Positions 12,643 to 24,600 of a stretch of 64,000 nucleotides of DNA are shown piece by piece (the first letter of the stretch is position 1; every line of letters begins with the position of its first letter). A program made the position numbers and the translations under genes. Under the pieces are notes generated by a model. It was not told the origin of the DNA, did not search any database, and was given only the letters and a program-made list of their open reading frames with translations. This DNA is from Fremontodendron californicum (lineage: Eukaryota; Streptophyta; Magnoliopsida; Malvales; Malvaceae): assembly GCA_030761205.1 (NCBI GenBank), contig JAULJL010000028.1, positions 12,444,001-12,508,000 on the forward strand, written 5' to 3'.

Positions 12643-15600
12643 TGCAGACACCTAATTTTCTCTGGACCACTAAAACAAGTATGTGTTCTTCCTAAATTGA
12701 TGTTTCAGAATGTAAGAAGATTTTTTTTTTTTCATTCTGCAGGTGGTACTCCGAGACTTAGTCTAAGAAGGCGAGTATAAAAAGTCAAACTTGAAAAAAG
12801 TCAACCCCAAAAAGTCAACCCTGAAAAGTCAACTATTGAAAAAGTCAACCCACTTTCAAGATCAAGATTTGAAGTTCAATTGAAAAATGGCGAAAGAATT
12901 TTGATAATCCGAGGTCTACATTGAAAGATATGGAGTTCGGAAGTTGGGTTGCGAAGATTTAGTAGAAAGAAAACCATAATTTGGGAAATTTGGGGAAAAG
13001 TGCTTAAACGATCAAATTTGCCGAAATTGAAGGTTCCAAATGAAAGATAAGCACTGAATACAGGTAATGGAGAAGCTACTTGAAAGAAAAATTGAAAGAA
13101 AAGTCAATTCAGAAGAAAACCGAGAATTAGGGTTTTTGGTGGATTTCGGTGAAATTTGGAAGAATTACAGAAATGGCCCGATTTGGTAAGACTAAAGCCC
13201 CTAATTGATGAGGAGTGATTAAACAAGGATAGCCCAAGGTTCAGTTTGAAAAAAATCTGAAAATCGGGCTTGTTTTGAGCAAAACTGGGCTTCGGAGGTA
13301 AAAGGGTAAAATTGGAAAATTTAGGAAAAATAGAAAATGAACTCCAAAAATTCTAAAAATTCACAGATCTCATTCTTAAATTATTTGGAAGAGATTGGCG
13401 AAAGGAAATCAGGATTCGAAGTTCGTTTGCAAAATGGCCAAATCTCGAGACCACTATGTAGTAATTCAAGCAGATAAATCCCGAAAAAATACCAAATGAG
13501 TTCCAAAAATTATGAAAATTTTCAAATCATACTTTTAAATTATTTGAAAGAGATTGGTGAATAAAAATATAGATTTGGAGCTTGTTTAAAAATGGTGAAA
13601 GTTCGAATGCATAAAAGGGCAATTTTGGAAAAAAATCCAAAAAATAGCAAATGGACTCGAAATTTTTTTAAAACTTTCAGAATTCAATTATTTATTATTT
13701 TGGAAGTATTAAAAAATAATTTTTGAATTTGGAGTCCGTTTGCTATTTATTTATGTTCGAGGGGCAAAAATGTCATTTTACCAAAGAAACCGAAAATGGC
13801 CTTTTCTTGTTTTTAAAAAATTGAAGCTTGGGATGAAAGAGGAAGGGTCAGCCGACCAAGGCCCATTGGTGGGCAGATATTTTTTGATTTTTAATCAAAA
13901 GGCCAACAATGAAGAGGAAGGTAGTTATTTTTTGTGATCAAGCCTTTGAATTTGCAACACATGGACCAATGGTTGGAGAGAGAACCTATTTATGACATCT
14001 TTATGACATCATAATTCAAGGGCTGATGATTCTAATCTAAGGGTGAGAATTCTACATAGAAGGCATCTTGGATTGAAGGCCATAGGATCAAATTAGTTAG
14101 AAAAAATTCTAGAACCTCCTAGGTTCTTCCAAGGCTAGTCGGCCTCACTACAAGGGAGAGAGGTTTCTTTTTCATTTCATTCACTCTCTGATTTTGCTGA
14201 ATACTCTCAATTTTTGAAAGGCAAAAAGAAAAGTTTAGAAAGGCAAAGAAAGTTAGAAGAGAAAAAGCTTGCAATATAGCTTCTAGATGTTGCTTTAAGC
14301 ACCATACTCTTGCACTTTCCTTGCATTTCCATTCTTGATTTGCTGTTTTCATTGATATTTTGGTGAGTTTCTTTTGATTTTCTTTTTTAAAATAAGTGTT
14401 GTTAAGCTTCTCCTTTAAGTTCTTCTTTATATTTTCTTGAAAAAAGCTTTGAAAAATTGTTTTTCCTCATGTTCTAGGAGTGGCCGAATGGCCCTATTTT
14501 TTTAAAATGGTTGCTATTTTGTTATTTTTTTCATGTGGAGAGTGGTGTTCAACATGTTTTTGATGTCTTATATCTTCTTCAAATAAAAAAATATGAAGCT
14601 TGTTTTGATTTTGCTGCTTGCTTACTTCCATTGTTGAGTTTACTATCTTGTTTTCATATTTATTTTCCTTGTCTTTTATCTTTTTATTTTCTGTTTTCAA
14701 CATTTTTTGAGTTGTTCATGATTTACATTTTACTATGCTAAGTGTTTGTGAAAATGCCTAGTTGTTTTCATGCCTTTACTTTATGTTTGCATGGTTTAAC
14801 ATTTTTTCTTTTTAGTCTTGCATGTTAGTATATCATGTATTTGTGAAAATGCCATGACCATTTTAAGCTTAGTGTCCATTCGGTTTCTCCCTTTTGTTTG
14901 TTTTACATGTGCATTTTCTTCATGTTTGTTGTCTTGTTTGTAATTCCATGATATGTTTTTGTGTATTTTGTTTTAAAATGCTATGTGTTTGTGTTTTTGC
15001 CATGCATTCTTTAGGTTTAGGTTGTGCTTACATTGCCATGCATTTCATGTATTTTAGACCTAGGTTGCATTAAATGCCATGCAAGTTCATGTTAGGTCTA
15101 GGTCATTTTCTTGATGCCATGCATTTTCTATGTCATTCAGGTTTTAAATCATGCATTTCATGCATCATATTTGCTGTATTTTCATGCATTTCATGTCATG
15201 CCACATGATTTATGACTTAGACCAATCAATGGTTCAAAGTCATGCTCATTTTGAGCATACTTGTGGAAAATTAAAGAGTTGTCAAATTGATTATTTTACG
15301 TTTGTGATTTTTTTTTACTTAGCCAACTTTTGTATAACTTTTCAAAAGTGTTAGCTACTGTTTGTGAATCTTTAGGAGAGTCTCTAACATTTTTACTTTG
15401 ATTTTTAAATAACTTTATCAAAGGCAAAAAATGTGTTTTGGCAAAACAGTTTTTTTCACCCAGTACTCGTATTTTCCCAATTTTTTTGGTCAGTCACCTT
15501 TAATCAGAAAATTAATCCAATTTTTTTCCGTGTATTTTTACATGTTCTGAGTCTCCAGTATTTGTTTTAGATTTTTTTGAATTTTTAAAGATAGGTTAAA

Positions 15601-17286
15601 AATTCGTGTTCTAAAACTGGATAATGGAGTCAGATTTGAATTTTAAAAAAGTTCATTTTTTTTTGTTTTGGCTAAGTTACTTAGAGGGGGCTGATTAGGA
15701 AGGTTAGCTACTGCCTTGTGATAGTTTCTAAGTCTTTTAAACTCTAAAAATAATTTTATAAACCTCAGGTTAAGGGTGGTCAAGTCCGGAATTTTAAACT
15801 TAGGAAATTAGAGCCATTTAAAAAGGGTTTAGCTAGGTTTTTATTTTTAATCTAAGTTTTTCCAAAATTGTTTTCAAACAATCAGAAAGAATTTTGATTT
15901 TAGAAAATTTAATTTGATATATTTTCCTAAGGTAGCCTGATATCTTTTTAGATATACGGATTTTCTTAATTAAAGGGAAAAAAAATACATTCTCATGCAT
16001 TGCATTTTCCACATTCATGCATACTATATAATATATGATTTTTGCTATGATAATTTTCATTGTGTTGTTATTATTTTTTATTTATATTTTTGATGTTATG
16101 TTGTTTATTATATGGTTTTGAATATTTCATGATATCCTATACTTTTTATTTTGTTATTTATTTTTGTCACATTATTTAGCATATACTATGTTCATGCGTT
16201 ATTATTTTTATTTTTATTTTCATGCATATTATATGATCGCATTATTTTATGTTTCATGCCATTTAGGTTATATTCCATGTCATTTAGATTATATTTTTTA
16301 GAATATGCCATGTCATTTAAAATATGTCTTGTCATTTAAATCATTTCATATAGTTAATATTATGTCATTTAGGATATTTCATTTCATTTAGGATATTTGA
16401 TTTCATTTAGAATATATGATGTCACATAGGCCATTTCATTTCATATAGAATATACCATGGTACTTAGGATATTTTATTTCATTTAGAATATGCTATGTCA
16501 TTTAAATTATATCATGTCATTTAGGATGCATTATATTATCTAGACTTTGCCATGTCATTTTATTTATGTCACACATGTTCATATTAATTTTTTTAAATGT
16601 TTTGAAAAAGATAATGATTTTCAATAAAATAAAGATATTTCCGATTTAAAATAATTCATGAGTTCTCTACAGTATTTGCTGGAGAGGATATCATCAATTA
16701 TTATTAATAAAGGAATATCTTTCTTTCAAAAAACGAGAATGATTCGGAAAGTTTTTCAAATAAATAAAAATTTCTATATTTTGCTGATTTTGTCGGGGAA
16801 TATAGAAAAATTTTGAATTAATAAATTTCGGATCATTTTTGATTAAAAATGGAATTATATTTCTTTAAATTGGGAATTAATTTGAAATGCCAAATTTAAA
16901 ACCGACTTTTTACTGAGACTTGAGATAACACATGATTAATAAGGTACCATTTTATACGGGCGTTGTGGGGGTGCTAATCCTTCCCCACACGTAACCAAGT
17001 CCCGAACCCGCTTCTTCGATTTCTCTGGTTTAAAACGCGAACTTGAAATTGGTTTTAAAAATATTTTAATTAATTTTAAAATATTTTACAAAACCGGTTT
17101 TAATAGGTGGCCGATCACACCTAGCTAAAAAAGATTGGTGGCGACTCAATGTCTTTTTCAAGGTCATTTTCAAAACCTTCATTTTTCAAGAAGAATTAAG
17201 TCGACTTTTCTTCGGATTTTTTTATGTCACGCTTAACGAATATAAAGTCTCGCGATGAAACTTTTTATTTTTTTTAGGTTGCGACA
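12643..17286 (+). mobile_element. Solo LTR of Ty3/gypsy element (4.64 kb), TSD TATAT
   Basis: The segment starts TGCAGACACCTAATTTTC and ends GGTTGCGACA, flanked on both sides by TATAT (12638-12642 and 17287-17291), a perfect 5-bp target duplication. Ends and inner blocks match the LTR at 2318-6217, including ATAACACATGATTAATAAGG and GATTGGTGGCGACTC near the 3' end. No gag or pol lies inside, so two LTRs recombined and removed the internal region. Local sub-repeats include CATGCCATGCATTT variants at about 14990-15200 and a degenerate ATTTAGAATATGCCATGTC array at 16255-16570. Confidence 0.88.
16255..16570 (+). repeat. Degenerate short tandem repeat in solo LTR
   Basis: There are about 15 imperfect copies of a roughly 20-bp unit (ATTTAGAATATGCCATGTC and variants such as ATTTAGGATATTTCATTTC). 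It lies in the distal third of the solo LTR and encodes nothing. Confidence 0.75.
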
Positions 17287-17574
17287 TATATATTTATTTT
17301 TTTATATGTTACATAATATATATAAATATAAAAATAATATATTATATAAATAAATAAAAAGGTTGGGCTCAGATCAGGCTCGGGTATTGATTGTTGGAGT
17401 CAAGGTTCGACCTATTTTCTAAACAGGTTTCATTTTTTTTTGCACAAGCCTATATTTCGAGCCTAATATTTTTATTCAAACCTTCTTAAATATCGAACAA
17501 ACCTTTGAATCTGAGAGGATAACTCGATCCTTAAACATGTCTGATTTAATGTTATATTTATATTTTTATTCAGT

Positions 17575-18511
17575 TAAAATTTATAAAAATAAAATAATAG
17601 CCCTTAACACAGTAAAATGACATTTTCAATAATACATAAATTATAGATTAAGGAAGAAGGGGCAAGGGCAAGGGCAAGGGAAGACTCTTGGTTAGAAGCG
17701 AGAAGATTGAAAGAAGGTTTCGGAAACAAAGGAAAGGAACGAATTTTTTTTATCCCGTAATTTAATAAATTATTTTATAATTAAATTTAAATAAAAATAT
17801 TTTTATTAAATAATAATAATTCGGGTCGAGTCGAGTCGGTCGAAATTAATATTTTTTTTATTCAAGTCTGATCTATTTCGAGTTTGATGAATAACTCGAC
17901 TTTTGAACAGATTTATGCACATAATTAAAAAATCTAGTTTAGTTATAATAATAGAAAAATTAGTTTTTAAAATCATTTTTACAAGATATTTATAATCAAG
18001 AAAGATAATTTCAAAAAATTTCAAAAAATTTATAAAAATATAAAATAAAATTAAAAGATAATTTAAAATTATTGAATATTATTAAATTGTTATTTTGTAT
18101 TAAATATTTTATTTTTATTAAATTAAAAGTTCTAAAAATAAAATAATGTATCCCTTAACACGCTAAAGTGAGATTTTCGATAATATATAAATTAAGGAAG
18201 AAGGGTGTAGTAGATCTAGCTATTCGTATATTTGTATTATATTTCGTGACATAATCATGTTTAATGTATTTTATATTAATATAAATTTTATTGTGTTAAT
18301 AATTTTTGTTATATAAATTTTGATAAATTTATATGTTCATATCGTATTAATAATTTTTTTATATTATATTATATCGTATTTTATAACATATTTTAATTAT
18401 TTTTACGTTCAATACTATCAAATTTAGTTTGATGGGCAAAATCAAGGGAAGACTCTAGGTTAAAAACGAGAAGATTGAAAGAAGGTTCCGGAAACAAAGG
18501 AACGGAAAGGA
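17575..18511 (+). repeat. Duplicated upstream/5' leader region of AHSA1-like gene
   Basis: Two diverged direct copies are present. Copy A is 17575-17740. Copy B is 18123-18206 plus 18434-18511, split by about 227 bp of very AT-rich DNA (18207-18433). Shared blocks are AAAATAAAATAAT, CCCTTAACAC, AAATTAAGGAAGAAGGG, CAAGGGAAGACTCT and GAGAAGATTGAAAGAAGGTT followed by GGAAACAAAGGAA. Copy B lies just upstream of the gene's first exon, so its distal part is probably transcribed leader or core promoter. Copy A would be an extra promoter-proximal segment about 0.55 kb further out. Confidence 0.75.
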
Positions 18512-18671
18512 GGGCTTCCCTGTTGGGTTGAAGAATACATCTTCCCTTTCTCCATTCTCTCAGAAATCAGAAGCATCAATCACGTTCACAGCCTCAGCCG
18601 ATCAATAATCGATAATAATAATAAGTTCGATTGGATCCATACAATAAGCATAAAGAGAAAGAAGAAATCAG

Positions 18672-21600
18672 ATGGAGAATGGAGGAGCTGAGAAGCAGCA
18701 AGGGCAGGGGCAGGGGGCGTCGTACACTTATTGGGTGAGAGAAGCAACATCGGACGCCGCTCCCCTCCCTCTTCCCAAGAGACTCACCTCTCAAGACATC
18801 CTTTCCTCCCAATCTCACCCCGCAACTCTTGGATCCGTCTGGAATCGGGTACTTTGCATGCTTTTCTTTTCTTTATTTATCCATATTCATACATGATCTA
18901 TACTTTTATTAATGGGTAATTCCAAATTTTCATACATTACGACAAGCTTGCTCAATGTTTTTTGCCCTTTTTTCTCCCGCAGGCTGGAACTTGGGAGGAG
19001 AAAAACCTTAATAGCTGGGCTACCCACAGAATAAAGGTCTGTATGCAAAACTCTGTTTTTTTATCCTAAAGCCTAAAATGTACTGAAAACCCAATTTCAT
19101 TTTCCAGGAATTGCTTAAATCAGTTGGCTCCTTGGACTTATCTTGCGGCAAGGTTGAAATTGCTGATGTAACGAAGTGTGTTGGCGATGTCAGTGTTTCT
19201 AACCTTCATTTTTCATCAAACTTTCTTCTTTTATTCTGCTACACACTCATATAGGGAAATTTTTTTTTTGTCTCACATTGTTCTTTCACAGCATTGAAGT
19301 AGCTAAACTAAACCTTTGGCTATACAATACATATCTTGACATGTAGATATTAACCTTATTCTTGCCAATCCTTTTTTTTCCTTTTTTTACTCAGCTATGT
19401 TCTCTTGGCTCATCAGTCTTTGATATTGATGCTTGGAATATTGGGGAAAATAACAAAAAGGGTATCTTACTGGTGAATATTTCCTCATTGAGCAGGCATT
19501 TTTGGTTACTGTACGAAACAAGAAGCGTGTTGGCTACACTTACGAGTTGACATTAAAAATCCAAGGTAACTTAGGTCTAAATGTGATATCATCCTTTACT
19601 TTCTAGCCTATTTATCATCTGCTTATCAAATTGGGATCTTAACCAAAATCAGGTGAGTGGCTTCTAAGGGAGGAGAAAAAAACTGTTAAGGGCCATGTTG
19701 ATATCCTAGAATTCTCATTTGGTGAGCTCGATGACTTGCAGGTATGATCTATATTTTCAATTGATTGCCTTATAAAAATCTATTTGAGGGGTGGAAGAGA
19801 TATTGGGATAAACTCCTTGAATGGATCTTGTCATACCTAAAACCAAACATGTTATGATGTGTGGGCCTGTGGTATTGTTGTCGATTTTCACCACGCAAGT
19901 GCATATATCGTTGAAAAGTAATATAATAAAAAGTAAAGTGTCGAACTCACGAGGAATTGCTATTAAATTTGCTAAGTACTAAAATTGAAACAACGTAATC
20001 TTATCTAAACAAATAATTAAAGATGATAATAAAAAACTAAATTAAAAAACGCTAATATTGAAAGCGAGTAAACTAAAAAGGGTGAATTCAATTAATTACA
20101 AAAGTCTAGGATTACAACTTCTCTCAACACTTTGCTTGAATCTCTCTCTACCTCTTCACTTGATTAATAACCCTGAATTGTTAACCTAAAGTTCTATCTT
20201 ATTTATAAGGATTTTTTGATGATCTTATAAAAATATCTTTTTTAACCAATTAACTATATTCCTATGATAATTGAATTAAAGAAGAACTCATTAAGTTTAG
20301 GCTCTAATAATGGTTACACATGACAAGTAAGTATATTCCTACCCCACCTATAGATCAATTTATCCTAATAAATGAATATGAAACATGTGTAATTCAATCA
20401 ATATCTAACACTAAACTCCATTTTTCAAGTTATATTTAGGTTAACAAATCAATCTAATTGGTGATCAAGCAATTAAAAACATTAAGAACAAGAATGAACA
20501 AACAACTAAATAAACCATTAAATCAAACTAGAGAGAAAATAAATCAAACTATGTGTTGAGTTCCATTGAAATCCTAGTGAAAGAGATTTAGTTCATGATA
20601 ATTAATGAAAACAAATATTCAAATAGTTTCACCATCATCAACAACACAAGAAAAATAAAGAAGAGAAAAAAGAAAACTAAGAGTTGTCAGCTCTTGAATT
20701 TTCAATCTTCAAATCTTCAATTTTCTTGAGAGAGAATTTGATTATGACTATCTTCTTGAGAGAGAATTAGGTTTCTAGGTATCAAATACTCTTTATTTTG
20801 ATCTAAAAAAGTCCTATTTAAAGTGTGCAAGGTCTCTTGGAGTCTCAAATTTCGTGCCCAAGCAACTAGGTAAAAATAAAAAAATTTGCGTTTTTTTCAT
20901 GATTTTGCGATTACTGTTCATGAGTCAGCGTCGCGGTGCCAACTTTTTGTCTTCCTGACCTCGTGGCGCTAGGTTGCTGCGCCAACCTTCTGTCCGCTTC
21001 AGGTTGGTTCTGCCTTTTTCTTGCACTTCGGCAGCTTTTTTTGACTGGGCAAATCTTGTTCGATTTTCACGAGTCTTACACCGTTGGAGAGGTATGGAAG
21101 TCAGCTTCAAAAGTCAAGAAGGGAGTTTTCTCAAATGAAATCTTTAAGATCGAGTTTTTCTTGAAAGAAGCTCCGGAGGTCAAATCTGCTTGTTCATTGG
21201 TTTGCGTCGATTTTCATCGTTTTGCATAAATAACAACTAAATAACTATTTTAAATTTAAAATGGATAATTAAAATAAATATAAAACATCTAAAACTAGTC
21301 AAATCCTAATAAAATCCTCAATGACTTAGCCGATTCAAAAGCATAAAAGGTGACAAAATAAATATATTTCCTAGAGTTATTACACCCCCAAACTTAATAT
21401 TTTGCTAGTCTTCGAGCAAAACAAACTAACTCAATAAAATGACTCAAAACACAACTCAAGATAAATGCACTCAAACAATGATTCCTTTAATTGTCCTCAA
21501 AAGTTATCTCAAAATCCTGACTCAAAGTAGAATACAAATATAATCCAATTTTATGATTCAATTTAATCGTATGCATCATGCTTGAATGATTTTTTAGTGT

Positions 21601-24600
21601 GTGTGTGAATAATCTCTTTGCAAATCACTGCATGCAATCTAAATAAGTTTATACCAATGCAAAATACGAATTAGTACTAGATTCTCATGTGTTTGCTTTT
21701 CATCTCTCTCTCCATTAATGTAGATTAACACTTCGTCAAGGATCAAATAGGTCTTTATTAAGCTTGTAATGTAAGGTTAGGGTCAAGGTACGATAAAGGA
21801 TGTATTTCGGTTTAAGTTCACCCATAGGCACTTTACATTTTTTTCAGGATTTTTGAGAGCCAGTCTTTTTCTCAAATTACATACTTTCTTTCTTGAATAC
21901 ACTTTCTTTTTGATTCACCAATTTATTCATTTTTTTCTTCTGTTCGTTTTCGAAGAACTATTTTTTTTTTTAACACCATTTCATCCAAATTTGACATGGC
22001 TTATAATTGTTATCTGTAATATTATCATATGCCTATATAATGAGAGTTAATCATGATTTTTTTTTTTATTTCGCTAGGCTAAAATATGTGGCAATCAAAG
22101 CAAATAGATATATCAATTAGGCACAAGAGAGGTAGACTAAGGATTATCATATATAAAGGTAAGCTTGAAAGGCTCAAACGATCCAAAGATGGCCTATATC
22201 ACTTTCTTAACTTAGTGTTGTCTAGGATTTCGCCTCAAAAGAGAATCAAACAAATTCTAGGGTTTAGACATAATCGCAATTCTCATCAACATAATCAGTT
22301 TTTAAATAAATAATGCAAATCTAAGCAAGAGATTAAATGCTCAATTTATTGAAAATGACATCCTAACATGAAACTAATAAAAAAAATTAACATAAATTTT
22401 TCTCATGCTTATGTTTTTTCAAGAATCAAGATAAACCAATAACTAATTCTCATCATTGGATAAAGATTTCATCATATTGAGTGCAACATATCTCAAGCAA
22501 AAACAAATAAATTTTTTTTTAGACTTCTAATAAAACAAAATTAAATAATTACACGAACTAAAATAAACCTAAAGACACACACCCCAAACGTAAAACAAAC
22601 ATTGTCCTCAATGTTTGAAAATAAAAAGAGTAAGAACAAGAAAACTTCTCTATCGATGAAAGCAACGCAGGAGAAGCTTTAGTTTTCCTCTTAGACTTCA
22701 TCATGCTTATCCAAGTTGGGTGAGTAGTCACTACAAAAGAAAACAAAATAAAAAAAAAATTAATAATAATAGAAATACTTTAAAAATTAAAAGAAAAGAA
22801 AAAAATAAATTTAAACTTGGGTTGCCTCCTAAGAAACGCTTGATTTATAGTTATCGGCTTGACTATCTCATGCCCATTAGCCGGCATCCTTCCACTTGAA
22901 CCATTGCCCCCCTTTTTTCCTTTGCTTTATGAGGCTTGACATTCACAAAATTGTGACATCCATACATCTTGAAAGTAGAATGTGAAACTGCCTCAAGTGG
23001 TTTAGTGGAACAAGTTTCGTTGAATGCCTCTTTAGAATTACTGTTCACCACTTTAACTGCCATACATTCATCAAATTCGTTAGAAAATTTTATAGCCTTT
23101 AAAACTTTAAAAGTTACCTGTTGGTCTAAAATTCTCATGGTAAGTTCTCCTTTTGCACATCAATGAGAGTTCTACCGGTGGCTAAGAATGGTCTCCCAAA
23201 AATTATAGGTATTTCACTATCCTCCTCCATGTCAAGCACAATAAAATCGGCAGAAAAAATGAATTTGTCAACCTTGACTAGCACATTTTCAACCATGTCA
23301 CTTGGATGTTTGATGGATCTATCGGCTAGTTGCAACATCACTGTAGTGGACTTTATTTCCCCCAAATCAAGCTTGCGATAAATAGAAAGAGGCATTAAAT
23401 TGATACTCGCCCCCAAATCGCATAAAGCTTTACCAAAAAATTTATCACCAATGGCGCATGGAATGGCGAAACTTCTCGGATCTTTGAGTTTGGGTGGGAG
23501 TTTCTTTTGAAAAATAGCGTTGCACTCTTCAGTAAATGCAACTGTCTCAATCTTATCTAATTTTCTCTTTTTAGATAAAATTTCTTTCATAAACTTGATA
23601 TACTTAAGCATTTGTTCTAAAGTTTCAGCAAAAAGTATATTAATATGGAGTTTTTTGAATACCTCAAGAAATTTCAGAAACTGCTTGTCAAGTTTTAGCT
23701 TTTGAAAGCGCTGAGGAAAAGATGGTGGTGGATAGACTGGAGGCTTCTTCTCTTCTTCTTGAGCCTTTTCGATTTTTTCCCCCCCAAATTTTTCACTTTA
23801 AGAGGCTTGGGCGGCAATTCTGGCACTTTTCTTTGAAGACGTTGAGGAAAAGGTGGAGGTGGGTAACCTCAAGGTGTCTTCTCGTGAATTCTTTCATTAT
23901 GCTTCTGACTACCTACTTCTACTTCTTTTCCACTCTCTAATGTAATGGCATTGCATTGCTCTTTTTCATCTCCCCTAGGATTGATTTCAGTATCACTTGG
24001 AAAAGATCCCATTGGACGATTGTTAAGTGTATTAGCACCCACTTGTGTCTCAAGATTTCGAAGTGTCGCTGCATGAGTCTGATTTGTTGCTTCTTGACTA
24101 GTCATGAACTTTGTAAACATATCTTCCAATGATGTTTTCTTTTCTTGGATAGGAGCCTTGGCTTGTGTTTGAAAACTAAGAGGGACTACTTGCTTAGCTT
24201 GTAATGATGGCCTTTGATTGTTCCAAGAAAAATTTTGTTAATTTCTCCAACCTGATTTATAGTCGTTTGGATATGGGTTGTTTTGCTGCCTATTATAGTT
24301 TTCCACATATTGAGCAGATTCAGCTTTGGTTAGGCATATATCACTGTTGTGTCCTTCCCCACAATATTCACATGTTACAGATGGGATTTGGACTAAATGC
24401 ACACTCATAGTGTCAAAATTCTTGGACAAAGCAGTCATCTGTGCTGATAAAGCACTAATCTCGTCCAATTGATAAACACCTGGAGCTTTCTTTGGCAAAA
24501 TTCGCTTAGTGGACCATTGATAATTATTGGATGCCATCACCTCAATTAAATTATAAGCTTCATCAATTTTTTTCCCCATGAGTGATCCACCTATTGCAGC

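Noticed and set aside
20936..21229. 97-codon frame and its counterpart of 123 codons at 26219-26590
   Set aside because: Both lie in the two LTRs of the same element and are homologous LTR DNA without codon conservation.
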